Assembly: GCA_037013685.1 (NCBI GenBank)
Contig: CM072919.1
Location: forward strand, 47,478,616 to 47,542,615
DNA from: Acridotheres tristis
Taxonomy: Eukaryota; Chordata; Aves; Passeriformes; Sturnidae
Length of the DNA: 64,000 nt
Direction: 5' to 3'
Positions 1 through 14,054 of the stretch are shown piece after piece. The translations under genes and the position numbers were made by a program. The notes beneath the pieces are model-generated. The model had not been told where the DNA came from, made no database searches, and was given only the letters and a program-made list of their open reading frames with translations. How positions within the stretch are numbered: the stretch's first letter is position 1; each line of letters starts with the position of its first letter.

Positions 1-453
1 GGTAGAATCCAGCTGGGTAGAATGGTAAACGGCCACCACCATTGCTAATGTAGAAGGTCCTTGGAGACATAATTAAAAGTCTAAAGAGCAAACTGTCACA
101 CTGTTGCAAAGAAAGAAAAAAAGAAAGCCCATTAGGGGACAGAGATCAAATAGAACAATATTTTACTCTGTTCCATTAAATATAACAATTAAAACCCAAT
201 ATTTTTGTTCCTACAGAAAACCAATTCTGAACTATACCAGTTGTATGCACAATGCACATTATACTTAAATAATGCCTTTCAGATGGGTTTGCCAAGACAG
301 TTTGCAGGTATTAATCACAGAGATCAGTTAATCAGCTTGAGCCAAAGGGATCCACTGAGGTTTGAGCTCTGATCTAAAACCTGAAATATGTTTTACATCT
401 TACCCCTTCGTGGACAACACTCAGTTTTATCTTTGAGGAGTGTAGCAGCCTCA

Positions 454-475
454 AAGAGAGAGAGAGACACACACA
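454..475. repeat. Short (GA)n(CA)n simple repeat
   Basis: An AG run passes directly into an AC run. It is a short compound dinucleotide microsatellite with no other feature attached. Confidence 0.6.
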
Positions 476-1548
476 AAAGCTTCAAATAAATTTGAGTTGT
501 CAGGCCACAGGTCAGCAGTCTGCGACCTCATGAGGTAAACTGCAGGCACACGGTCAACAGATCTAGAAAGTGTATGTTCTGTATTGCACTATTGTTTTTC
601 AAGTCAAAATGTATTCTTGCAAGAACAGTAAAACAAAGTGTTGCTCATGCCACTATTTAAGCAATGTTGTGTGAGAGGCCAAAGCACTAGTAAGAGTGCT
701 GCTTTTAGCATTTTGCACAAGCTGGAGCTTATATGGGGCATATCTCAGACCAGTCCACATCAGTACCTATACAGCTTCTAAAGCATATAACAGTCTCTCA
801 GCTTAACAGCAGACAGCTCAGGCTACAGACTATGAATATTTCTAAGCTACAGAGCAAGGATATTACTGTCAATGTGTCCCTAATGGAAGTAAAAATCTTA
901 AAGAGAGAACTAAAATATTTTTAAAGCAGCAAGACAAAAGAATCCCACAAAGTCTTGACGTGAGGTCAGAATGTGACATTTGTATTTCTTCTCTTTTCAT
1001 TACAGAAGGGCTAAAAACTAACACATAGTATCAATCAAGTGAGGAAGGAATACTAAAGTAGCTTTAAAAAGGCATCCAGTTAATCTAATTTCAAGTGTTT
1101 TTAAAAAACAGAACTAGAAATAAATGCCAGTGATATGTCAAATAGAAAGAAATGGAAAAAAATGTGGCGTCTTTGACAACTTGTGTGGCAGCACAGAAAC
1201 ATGAACGTAATGACATATGAGGAGATATCAGAAAAGTCTGTACACAAATCCTGTGGCAGCAAACTATCAAAATAAGATTCAAAAAAATGGATGATAACTT
1301 ATGTTTTGAGATAGAAAGGTTACAGAGATAGATAGTAAATTTTATTTACTTTGGTTAGTGAATTAAAGCACTTTAAATTCCACAGGAACTTCATTGAGAA
1401 GAACCTTGTCTAAGGATTTATGCTCAAGAAAATAAAGATAAGACAGAAGATGAAGCAGAGAGAATTTCACAGAATTGCCAAATATTAACCTCTCTGGAGA
1501 AAAGAAAAAGCCTTGAAATGTTATTATTTATAAAATGACATTTCTATA

Positions 1549-1640
1549 AAGTAAATTACTAAAAGTAATAGAAATAAATTACTTAGTAAATTATATGTAA
1601 ATTACTAAAGTAAAGTATATAAGTAAATTACTGAAATTCA
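1549..1640. repeat. AT-rich imperfect repeat of gtaaattact
   Basis: The word taaattact and close variants recur several times over about 90 bases (near 1551, 1578, 1599 and 1622), giving an irregular AT-rich tandem array. No homology is recognised. Confidence 0.5.
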
Positions 1641-2717
1641 CTACAAAAAACCATTTTATGTTAGAAAACACATAAAGCATCAGAAAAAATCAGCTAGGAA
1701 AATGAGAATTTCTCCCATTGAGAAAGTTAAATGAGGGGGTGGCACCATAGAGAAAAGATCCAATACTAGCTAAGTGAACTGAAACAAATTAATTGGAAAA
1801 TCCAAATAAATACATATAACTAGTATGGGAAATAAACATTCCTCCCAAAAACCTACCATGTATGTTGGCAAAAAGAAGACAAAATGATTTGTGATAGAGA
1901 TTTCATTACATTTGAGTAAGTAATGCTGCAAGTATCATTATTCATTAGAATCTGTTAATCAAATTTTCTTTAATAGAACATAACATTTCACTTTTGCCAT
2001 TTAAGGTAAGGTAAAGAAAAAACAATCACATGTGCAGAAGTTTTATTTAGAACATTCTAGAATATTTATCTGAAACTTCAGTCAAGCTATGGAGAAGAGA
2101 GAACAGAAGGTAACATCCCTTTTCAGAGTGCCACTATTAACATGGAGTAAGTTGTGGAAACTGGTTCATTCCAAAACACTTGTGCCAGCATCCAAGGAGA
2201 TTATAAATTTTGGCAGGCAAACTGAAAGGAATAGGGATCCTGTTATAAAAGGAAAAAAAATTCATTTACTAGTGAGAAAAAAAGAAGGACATTAAGAACA
2301 AGAACATCCAGAACTATGTAGTGCTTGAAAAAGAAGTATGAGGAATCCAATGTTCAGTATAACAAAATTATGCATCTGTTTTGAAATTAATTTATCATAA
2401 ATGAAATGGGTTCAGAATAATAAATGTTTCAAAAATTACCATGTTGATACTGCTTTAGAACATGTTCCATAGCAATTCAATAGCTAGAACTATGTTGCAG
2501 GTTTTTCAATTCCTTGGTCTAAAAAATCTAAGTTTTTAAAACCTCAGTCTTCTACAATATGCATACTATCTGGATGTTTTTTATGCTTAATATAGCTATG
2601 GTCATAAAGACTTATTAAAATAGATTTTCTAAATTTAGATAATACTTTCTGCATGGCATTTAATCAAAAAATCTGATGAAAACAATTATTTGGGCCCATT
2701 TGTCCCTATAGTTGTAT

Positions 2718-2769
2718 TGTGCAGTTTATGAAGCATTATAGAGAAACACATGTTTCTCTATACTGCACA
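2718..2769. repeat. Nested inverted repeat (hairpin)
   Basis: The inner arms, 2737-2748 and 2751-2762, are 12 bases each and perfectly complementary across a two-base loop. Outer arms, tgtgcag at 2718-2724 and ctgcaca at 2763-2769, also pair, leaving an unpaired left bulge of about 12 bases. The total of about 52 bases is shorter than a usual pre-miRNA. It may be chance or a remnant of a small mobile element. Confidence 0.55.
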
Positions 2770-5672
2770 TGAATGTCAGGTTTACGTCTTGGGTTTGACA
2801 AACACCATGAACCACATTGTGTTACTGTTTTCTTTTAAACACCTAAACCTGGGAGCCAAACTATCTGGAATCATCCAGGATAGCAGAGACTGAAATACAC
2901 TGAAAACTGGAAACCTGATGAAAAGTTATTCTCAATTCTAAGCTAGCCCAGTAGACAACTTTTGTGATCACACACCCCTGTATAATTTATAGATTGTATA
3001 AATGCACTACTATATTAAATATTATGTATAAAATACTTTAAAAAAAAATTTTTAAAAAGATGATATAAAGACAAATTAAGTACTTTATTTTTATTTATTA
3101 ATGGCACAAGAGGTATACTTTCTTCCTGCAGCCCAGTGTATTATCTTATGCCCACACCACTTTGGAGGCTACTAGACTAAACTGCTGAGGAGTGACAAAA
3201 ATTTTTTAGAGGACTGGTTGCTTTTATCTGAGTGGGGACTACTCTAAACTACACCTTTATCTCAGTAGCATCTTCTTCCTTTTTTTTTTTTTCTCAGGCC
3301 TTAACTATGCAGCAGTTCACAGAGCTCTTACAAACAGACTGTATCTATTGCCTCTGCAGCTCATACTGTCCCCAGTGTTGGCAATTAGCAATCATAGTCT
3401 TAATTATCTTGACCCACCTGGATATTTTGCTACTAATAAATCAATTAATTCAAATCACATGGAGGAACTTCTGTGTAGTACCATAGCCTAATCACTACTG
3501 GTCATCCTTATATATGACCTGTTTTATGTGCTAGAAAAACTTGGTATCTAGGCTGAATTTGTATTCTCCACTGACAGGCAGCCTGTCAAGTAAATGTGGA
3601 GTGTGGTTAGTATTTTTAATGTATGTTGGGATTTGGCAAAAGCCTCAGCAGAGTGCAACAGATAAACTTGGGATGTAAGCTATAAACACTTTAGCTCACT
3701 GAATTGGATGATCTTTACTTCTTCCGGAATTGTGAGGATACTGCTCATTTGGGGTCTCAGTTTACTCAGGAGCCTCTGGTACTTCTGCATTTATTAGTTT
3801 TTGATATAAGAAACAGAAGCTTCTAAAATCAGGCTATTTTTGTGATTGGCTCTCAAAGGAATTTCTTCTTTTTTTTTCCCCCCCTGGAAATATCTGCTCC
3901 CTTGGGGGCTATTAAGCTGAGTCATCTTGTACTTCTACCCAAAGATGTCCCCTTTCTGTTTTCTTTCTGGAAAGCAATTGCCTGACCCTTTTTTATTCAC
4001 CTTTCTTAGCCAGTGTCAAGAGGAGACAGTCAAAAATCTACTGTAACTAAAGACATTTTACTGTCTGGCCTTTTCTTCTTAGGCACAACTATGTTTTTTG
4101 CAGTTGGCCTCATGTCAGTCATGCAGAGTTCTGAGAAAAGTGCTTTTTCTGTCATCGTTTTCCTTGTCTTCTCCTCTCACATACGGAGCCTGAATGTTGC
4201 TTTGCCCATGAGTTCAGTGAGATTTTCACTAAATTCACTTCTTCTCACCAAAATCTCCTCTTCTATACTGACGTATCTTCATTTCTGGAATAAAAAATGA
4301 TTGCAATATTGCTGGAAGTGTGGAAAAACATGAAGGATGCAGCAACTATGGAACAGTTGAGCTGTTGGTCACAGGTACAGATACTCACAAAGAGAAATTT
4401 TTGCCACTCCCTCAAAACCTTGAGCAAATACCCAAGAAAAATCCTTGTTTCCATTTTCTTACTACTTATTCTGACTAGATAATAATCAGCCTGAAGGTAT
4501 ATAGGAAAATAATACGTTCAGGGAGGTGGAAGAAAGGGGACAAAAAGGTTAACCAGAAGGTCGAAGGCTGATCAAGACTAGGCCTTTTAGCCAAGGACAC
4601 AGTAGTCCACAGGAATTTTACTTCCTGAGGGTTAGAATCAGCACTATTTGGAGTAGCAAAAGCCTGATAGTTTATGTCCTTGCACCTTTGTTTCTTGTAA
4701 TGCTGCACTGACATTTGACAGGTTTCTAACAATTGAATAACCTCGTCAATTAGCATAATATTTCTCTACTTCAGAAGTGATGGAATGACCTTTTATTTTA
4801 AAGGAATACTGTTAACTCATGCCTGCATAGGCAGTATGAAAGAATGCAGAACAAATTCCACAGGCTTCTATACCTGTCTTCTACGTCTCCCCCTCAAGCT
4901 GAGTTCTCTCTGACTGTTGATTTCTGCAGGCCTGAGCTCTTCCTTCCCTGATGCCCTCTGTGTTACTTAAGTATTTGTGGGTTTGGCAGCTCTTTGGTCT
5001 CTTCATACTGTTTTTCCTCTGATATTTAGTGAGTATATGAATTCTGTTAAAATAGCTTATTTGAAACACAAACTAAAAATTTCTAGGACTTCTAGCAGGC
5101 TAAATGTATCACCATGTGTATTCTCCTCCAAATATTTTCCATAATCAGTGACCCTACAAGTAATCCTAACATGATTTTTTTTCTGCTAGTATCAGTCTCT
5201 TAGCAGCTAACTAAATGCCTCTCTCTTCTCTGTGTCTCCTGTCCATCTGTGCCATGTGACAATAGCTGCTTTATTCCTGGTGGATTCCTCTTCTCCTCTT
5301 TGTCCCCTTTGAAATTTGTCATGTTATTTGCTTCAGATTTGCTGGTTTCTATCAATACTTCTCTAACCATTTGCAATCTGCTACTCTGCAGATTTTCCCC
5401 TAAGGTTGAATGCCTTTATACCCAAATTCTTCACCCACCTTGATGAATCAGTACGGTCTACTAAGTACTGTGCCAGGAAGGGAGGGAGGCAGGGTGTCCA
5501 GTAATTAGGCAGGAGGTCCTTAGAAAACTTTCTGTTGTTCCAGAGTCTTTTGATTGCTGGTCGTATTCTGAAGCAGTATAAAGGAAATGGACCTAGAGTA
5601 CATAGCAAATTGACCAGGAGATGTTTTTGCTCCCAAATGCTAGAAAGGCAAATTATTTGCTAGTTTAATTTA

Positions 5673-5703
5673 AGGGGGTGGGGGGGGGGCGGCGGGGGGA
5701 AGG
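5673..5703 (+). repeat. G-rich run, G-quadruplex prone
   Basis: A run dominated by G (GGGGG, then ten or more G, GG, GGGGGG and GGG, separated by single T or C bases or by AA) sits in otherwise AT-rich DNA. It satisfies the usual four-G-tract rule for a potential quadruplex. No gene context is seen. Confidence 0.6.
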
Positions 5704-8700
5704 GTGTGTTTGCACTCTTTTTAGGGAAGAAAGAAAAGCATCCACAGAGGAAATGAAAAGCTGTCTTATACATCATGACCATTATCATAGCATTTCATTT
5801 TACTACATGATGCAACTCGTTGCACCGTGCATGCTAGTTCGTCAATGCAAAATAATTTGATTGCTTTTGCCTAGCATCTATTGTGACAGATGCAACCAGA
5901 TAATCTAGTTGTATTTAGTATACTTTTTGATAGTGTTAAAATCTTAAGGGAACTATTTCTTCAACATACAGAACTAAGTGTAAATGAAATTTTAAAGTAT
6001 CAAAGATTGGCTTGGAAGAAAATGGAAAAAAGATATTTGAGGGCAAGCAAATGAGATTACAGGGAAAAACAAGACATAAAAAAGCTTTGATAGAATATTT
6101 GAAAGACAGTTGAATAAATGCCTCAAAACAGGAAAGAAAATGTGTAAATTGCATTATAGAAAAGGATTAAGTTACTATGATAGAAATAAAGTGATCAGAT
6201 TTTTTCCTTTTACTTGGAAAATTACATGTAAAGGTAGGAAGAAGCAATAGAGAATGTGCATCCTCCTCTGTTATCTATTCCTGTTTACTTCCCCTGCAAG
6301 CTCTTATACCTCCTTATATGCTTTAAACATTCGATTTCTTTTCTTTTATCACCAGCATGATTAGTTTGCCTTGCATCCTAATCTCCATTTGCCTCCCTTT
6401 GCCATAAGACATAAAATGGATTTTGTACACTGAGGTTCTTCCTTACTCTTCTCGCTATTCCATCTCAGCAGTGTCATTGCTATGTAATTTGTATCTCCAT
6501 TGTGCACTTCCTAACAGCACAAGTGTGTACACTGGAGCGTTTTGGAATATTTCTGGAACTTTTAAAAAAATTTATCCTCCTGTATGTTTACAGGAGATAT
6601 AACAAGATAGGAAATGCACTTCATATTTGAAGCAGAAATCAGTAAGATTTGCACAGAATTCTACAATCTCTATAACATTTGATATTCTGTACAGATGAAA
6701 AATTTTTATCAAAAGCTTCTATATTCCAGTGTAGTATTTGTAATGACCACTGTCTTAATCTCATAACTTTAGCTGACCATACACGTCTCTACAACCATGT
6801 AAGTTGGAAATTTCTTGTAATACTCATTTGACACAAGTGGAACTGAACTACAAAGAGCTACATTGGCTTAGGTCATGCAAAAAGAGTAAGAAAACAAAAT
6901 TGAACCCAATTTTCTAAAGAATCTCTGGAGGTGCCCCAACAGACATTCCTCCTCTAGAGTAACTGCTTCTAGTATTTGCAGATTTGGTACCTCTAGTAGT
7001 AAATAAAATATTTTTCAATATGTCAAAACAAGTGCCATCTTGAGAAGTACTTTTGTTGAGACAAAGAATTTATAATATATGTTAACTTGATGGTATCTTT
7101 GATCCAGAAGACGTACTTCCTACTAAAAAAAAAGACATTCCAAAGTAAGAAGTATATTTGCTAATGTCATATATGTTATATAAACTATTTTATGTGGAAA
7201 ATTTATATAGTAATTTATATATTTCCATGCTTGTTTTCTTTCTTCTAAATACTCCATCTTCCCTCTTATTTTTAATTCATGAAAGAAATTTCATCTCAGA
7301 GTAGAAGGGAGGACAGTGAAAGACATGTGGCTTGAGGATTAAAAGAGAAGTTGTACTCAATATTATTAATCTTTGGAGATTATTTCATCTAACATAGCAA
7401 AGGAATACAGCTACCTATGGTGACTGGAAAATCAGAATCCAAGGAAAACATGAGGAAATGACCCAAATAGAACAAGGAGAGGAAGCACATAGTTAAATAA
7501 GTCACTGGAAGCACTAGATTGGTATTGGAAGCAAAGTACATTGGGACAAACAATTCTGAGCAATTCAAACATACTCAACAAGGAAACTCTGCAGCAGGAT
7601 GAAACTAAGTGCCTGAGTAATTTAAATTGTCTAGGACAGCTGTCAGTGTTACTAAGTATTGAGAGTTAATGATTGGTGTACACAGGTGTTCTTTAAACTG
7701 TTTGCTTAAACATCAATAATCTCTTTATATACTTTTGATTGTCGATCAACCACTTTTTGTGCTTGATCTACTAAGAATAATGTAAACTGCATCATTAAAC
7801 AATATCAACATCAACTTCCCCAAAGTGCCTGAAAAGTAAACTACATCCTGAGATGGACTACTAGTTCACTACAAGAGAATTAAAAGCAGGTATTTTCATT
7901 CATTTTTCAAAAATCCCATCAAATATTATTAATTTCCACTTTGTTGACCTTCTATCAATGCTACTTAGGGAAATCAAAGACAGAATTTATTTTAATATAC
8001 TGCAAAAACTAAGATAGTCAAAATATGTAGCAAATGTCTGAAATTTATATTAAAGTATAGACATTGACTTGGTTGGAACTTCAGTTGGTGCCTTACACTA
8101 AAGAGCTCAATGTTTTTGGAAATCAAAGAAAATATACTTTTTTGTCTTAAGTTACAACAGCAACAACAATAACGTTTTCAATCTTACTGTTTATCCCACA
8201 TATACTACATTGCCTAAACAGCAGGCAGAATAGATAGTAAATGGGCATTCTCTAACCACACTGGAGGCTTGTTTTTTCAAGCACACACCCAAGCCTTTAC
8301 CCAAAAGTGTGAAAAAAAGGAAAGAAAGAAATAATATAGGGTGTCCAAAATAAACTATTCAGGATCAGTAATAGCAGCTGTATGTCTCTTTAATCATAAA
8401 TATTTTCCTTCCTAGCTCTCAGCATGAAAAACTGATTGCCTAGAACTGATTTTAATGACGAATGATTGAAGTTCTCCAGATACATGAACACCACCACAAA
8501 TTACCGAGCAGGGATGAAGCATGCCCATTCCTTGTATGCCCTGGTGCTTGAGTTCTGCATTAAAATACAAGGTGAATTTATTTAATACTCTCAATCTACC
8601 TAACAGATCCAAGCTTCCCTTTGTGCAGAGTTCGTTTGGCCTCCCTTCATGGCTTGAAAACATTTATTCTTGAGCCTCTCTATTAACAAAGAATATTATA

Positions 8701-10093
8701 ACAAATTTTATATGCTAAGCAATTTTTAAAAGTCAAATTCAGATACCCAGCACTGTTTGCATGAGACAAATTAATTTCATCCATTTCACTTTAAAGCTTT
8801 AGAGCTTTGCAAGTGCTTGTATCTTTGGTCAGCCTTTACCTGAAGGGTATCTGATTCTGCTCTTTGACTTTTATTCTTGTACTAAACACATTTCTGCAAA
8901 CAAGTACTTTTCTATTCTTAACAGTCCTTTAAGTTTCACAAATTTCAAATTTTTGTCTGTGATATAAAATGGACAGATCTCTAATTTCATATTGTAATCA
9001 CAATTAGCATCTTGAAAGATTTACAAGAAAACAAAACAATCATCCTGCAGTCAGTTCTAAATTATTGCCTCCTGAGGATACCACAATTTTAAAAAATCCC
9101 CAGTCTGGATATGACTTCAGGATCCCATGTTATTCCTGGGCCAACCAAGTATCTTTACTGTGGTTAGTGGTCTGCAAGACAGTGCAAAAGACTTCAATTT
9201 GATTCCCTGCTTTTACTTACTTGACCAAACAAACAGCTACGTTTATGCCAACATAACAGCTTTCATCAGCTTTCTCTGAAGATGCACAGCAAGAAAATGC
9301 AGAGCTTTTACTGTTCATAGGGTCATTTTACAAAGAAGGAGGCCATGCATGAAATACTAAGAAATTTGAAATAAATTTTTCAACTTGAGAATATGTCATT
9401 ATGGGAGATCTAGATTTACTAAAGCTAAGTTTCTACTGATGCTAAATGAACCTACAGTTCTGTGTCAAGGTAAAGAGACCTTAGAATTTTCAAAAACTGT
9501 TAGCTTAGATAGGTCAGTTTTCAGAGAAGTCTTCAACAAGTCTTCACTGGTGGATCAATGTATCTCCAGTGTGCTCTACTGACATGGTTCTGGTCAAACC
9601 TGAATTAATAAGATCGTGATAGAATTCTGCACAGAAGTACTGGATTATCTACAGTGGGTTTCAAGAGTCATGTAAAAGCATTTATCAGTTGGTTTTCTGT
9701 CCTATTTGATAATATCTGTACTGTTTTTGTAACTGAGCTGACAATCTTTGGATGAGCAGAGTCACAACAAATTGGCTCAGCTGTCTTAAAACACATGGAA
9801 TAAAACAGGTGAATTTTGATAACCATAAGGTTGATCATAATTTCAGTATTTACTTTGGTGACAGAGCATATATTATATAGTTTTAATAAACTGAAAGAGG
9901 CTAAGAAAGGTTTGTTTCAAAGTTGCTGGCAAAGAGCAACAGAATAAGGCAAAAGTTATTAAAAAGAAAGACTAGCTTCTTGGACATTTATCACAGTACT
10001 ACAGATGGGGACATCAAGTTAGAGTGGAACATAAACTGAATAGATCAGTAGGATATTAAAAGGCAAATGCCACTTCGAGCTGCCTTACCAAGA

Positions 10094-10116
10094 CTATTGT
10101 ATATCATATACAATAG
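10094..10116. repeat. 23-bp near-perfect palindrome
   Basis: The arms ctattgtatat and atatacaatag are perfectly complementary around a single central base (10105). A further ctattgt copy lies just downstream, near 10128. The sequence is AT-rich, so chance is possible. Confidence 0.6.
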
Positions 10117-10505
10117 GTAATTACTCTATTGTCTATGGAAGCTTCAGCTAGAGCACTATTTGCAAATCAGACTAGTGAACTTGCTGGTAAACTTTTTGGT
10201 AAATTGAGTAGTACTCATGGAAAAGTGCCAGTGCACATGAGTGCTAGTAATTTTCGGAAATAAAATGTGAGAAATGTTTGAAGGAAAAGGCATTGTGAGG
10301 TCTATGGGGAAGGTGGAAGAATGAAAAAAAAAGGTAAGTCTTCCAATGTTCAAAAGTCTGCTATGAAGTATGCCTAGGATAGGACAAGAAGGAATCAGCT
10401 TATTTAGATGGAGAAATATCTTGTGTAGCTATTAAGAAAAACTAACATTAAAGGCAGTGAACTACTGGAGTAGCCCACTTATGAAGGGTTTACTCTTACA
10501 CTTGT

Positions 10506-10530
10506 TTTCGAAATTTAGGAAATTTCGAAA
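10506..10530. repeat. 11-bp-arm inverted repeat
   Basis: The arms tttcgaaattt (10506-10516) and aaatttcgaaa (10520-10530) are perfectly complementary with a three-base loop. Each arm carries a TTCGAA palindrome. No associated gene is seen. Confidence 0.55.
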
Positions 10531-13500
10531 CATGTCAGAGACACTCTATACATAATGAGCTTGTCTCAAAATAGATTACAAGTCTTGAGATTTGTTACAG
10601 AGCCAAAAATCCTCAATTAGATGAATTGAAGGTGACATACATACTGCACAGATCCAGTTTAAAGAGAAGTAACATATCTTTGTCATACACAGTAATGGTG
10701 TTGGGTGGTTCGTGTCTCCTTGCATTTTGTGTCATCACAATACTTGCTTTTCATCTACAAGGTGTGATACCAGTAACCTATAGATATTTTTATTTTAATG
10801 AATTTACTTTTCCTGGTATAAGTAAATAAATTTAGAGCCTAAATTATATGCCTAGCCTACATAATAATATGAAAAAGATGTTTTCAAGTTGAAAGTTAGA
10901 TTGCTTTCAATAAGACAAAGAGAGAGTTAAGTATTTTAAGAGCCAGAAGTTGCTTGTTATGTTGTTTTTTTTTTTGATGGCCCTTTGTTGCAAAAGTATT
11001 TTCTATTGGAGTCTGGAAAAATGTATCTAGTTGTATGCCTTTACACAGATTTCCAGATTAAATGCCTTCTAAAACTATACATGGAGGACCAGATGTCTAT
11101 GCCTTTCCTCTGCATAAATGGGGCACTCCAATTAAAGATCATCTTTCCTTTTGGATATAGCATTTGCTTTAATTTTAAAGCAATTGTTTCAATTCTATCA
11201 ACATCGCTTACAAAAGCACTAAGCAATGCTTTCATGTATGTGTGCATTTGTGGCTGGTCTGTAAAAGCAATGAAGTCACAGAAGAAGCTGAAGTTTGTTT
11301 TTTAAGAGAAATACATTAATTGACTTAGAAGAGCCTAGACTACGCAGTTTCCCTCTAAAAAATGTGACTTGGGTTCTATTCTTTAAACTTTTAGGGAGAA
11401 GGAAAAAAAAAAGAAAGAAGAAAACATACTGAAACCCTGAGCTATCCTGTATTATTAAAGACTAGAAAAGGAAATAGCATCAATATTATGGGAGGCACTG
11501 ACAATATAGCTTGGATTCATGTATCTGCACACTATCAAAACCCATAGAACTGTATCTGCTATGCTATCTGAAGACTCTGCTAATTAATTCTGTGATTAGG
11601 AGTAGCAAACCTGATATTTTAATTTTTTTTTTTTTTTTGCTAGACATGTCATTGAACTGAAGATGCCACAGAACTGCTAACTTTGTAAGAGTTGTTGTCA
11701 TAGTTCTTATGTCACAGCTTGTGCTAGTTCTTCTTCAGTAGCAATGTATTTGCTATCAGTGGAATAACAATTAATTTGCAGTAACAGGTCAGCCAGAAGA
11801 AAATTAATCAAAATGATCTGTGAAACAATGTTGCCTTCGTGGTTTGGGACAGGTTGTAGAACTGCTTAAAATTAAAAATATATGCTGTCTAGATCACAAA
11901 GGCAAGCAGAGCAATAACCTTTTTTATTTACATGTATCCAACATAAAATGGCTTTTGCTTGTACACGGTGTATTCATTTACAGAAGTCATAGAGGATACA
12001 TGCACGTGAAAGCTATTCAGGTACACCAAGAAATCACAAACAAGAGAATTAAAATATTCAGTGTATACACCATAATTTTACAAAGAAGTATCAGCTGCTA
12101 CAGACTCAATGTCATACTCTAAGAATAGCCACTCTTTCTGTGTGAGTATTTCAGAGTTTCTTGCAGTGCTTCAAAAATGTTAGCTTCCTATATTTCTTCC
12201 TTAGAGCCAATGCCCCATCCCCATCATCTCTAGCTCCACTCTGAACAGAGGTATTTCTTAACAGTACTGGTAGGGTGAATTACACAAGTGCAATTAACTT
12301 TAATAGTAGAATACATACTTGAAATCAAATATACTGAAAGACTCCCGTGCCCTGCATAATTAATTTAAACTCACAAAAAATACAAGTTACCGATGTTGAA
12401 AGATCAGTATTTTAAGTTTAAACTGATGTAAAAATACTTTGAGGGTTCAAAAAGAGCCATTTAGACAATTGTTCACTATTCTCCTTATTTTCCTTGTCCG
12501 TCCATGCACATATTGAATAAATTCCTCTAATTAATTTCATACACATATACAAAGACACACATAGACACACTGGTGGGGCCACAGATTTGGAGAAATTGGT
12601 TCAAGGTCAAAGACCAACACTTTGGATGTGAAATCAAACTAACTGAAAGTGGGGCAGCCAATAAACAAAGGAAATTCAGAGTTCTATCTGGATAGCACTG
12701 TCAATTGTGAGCAGTACTTGGCTTATGATCCAAGGGTAGAAGTGCATGGATGAAAAATACTTTACAAAGGAAACCAGTTTTTGGACACAGTATTTTAATT
12801 TCCTATTTTCTCCAGGTTCCTAAGATTTAAAGCAATGCCAATAGCAAAGCCTACACCTTCTTTTTGTAATTGTACCTCACCAAAATGAACAAATACAGGA
12901 AGGGTATTAGATGTCCGCAACAAAGTGTTTATAATAAAAGCAGCGAGAGTACCTGGTATTCTAAATAGATCTCTGGACGTGAGGGTTAGAATAAGGCTCA
13001 AATTCAAACAAGACCTGTCAAGCATCTGCTATTAGAGTAGTTGAATCCACTGCTAGAAGAGGTCAAAATCTAAAAGTTGGTCTTTTGTAAGAAGGCAAGG
13101 ATCAAGCTGTCAGTTCTTCTGCCTTCTTTTCTTTATCATGACATGAAGATCAAATAGTATTGTAATGTCTGAAGCAATTACTAAAAAATAAAAATAAAAG
13201 GGAATAGAGAAGTTATGATGGATCAGGAATCTTTATACCATATTATTTAAAGCCTGCTTCAATGCTCTGTACTATATTCAGCTTAGGTTGTCACATCTAT
13301 ATTAAGCCACCATTTTAAGCAAAGTGTGAATAGCAGGAAAATAATTTTTTCTAAAAGTAGGGAAGTCTTAGCAGTAATCTTTCAAGACTAGACATGAAAG
13401 ATTTTGTGATTTGCCCTGCCATATAATATTTGGCATTTTTGTTGTTTTTAAGAGCCACCAATCACTAATAGCTCTGACTGAGACATTTTATTTGTTAAAA

Positions 13501-14030
13501 CTAATTTATGATATCAAGCTAAGCACAAATACTCGTTGTAAGGTACCAGGATGAAATAAGTAAAAACCCATCAACAATTAGAGCTCAAGACAAAAGCAGT
13601 TAAACTGGGTAAGAAAAAAGAGAAACTTTTCCATTGTGCTCACAAGTAACTCTCCAAGGCAATCATTTTTGACTGGTGTAATATAAGGAAAACAAATGGT
13701 AAAACACTAAGAGAACTCAAAAACATTGAGATTCACTTGGGAAAAATACTCTCAAGTGTTATATGAGATAAGCTGAAACATATTCCAGAATGCATATAGA
13801 ACACTACGTGTGGTCTCTGACTAGCATTTATTAAGTTACAGAAAACAATTTTGATGGACAAAGATTGGAAGTGACAACAGAGAAAGAGAGCTCTTAAATG
13901 TAAACATATGTATTCTTATTGGAGAAAGGATGATAATAGAACTACCAAATAGATCCAAAACATTTAACTTTTTTTACTACTATAAGTGAGTTGCTGAAAC
14001 TTAGTACACCATATTCCTTTCATCTCTAAA

Positions 14031-14054
14031 GTTGAATAGTTGAATAGTTGAAGA
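14031..14054. repeat. Three-copy octamer tandem repeat
   Basis: Units gttgaata, gttgaata and gttgaaga lie head to tail. This is a minor tandem repeat in AT-rich DNA. Confidence 0.6.
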
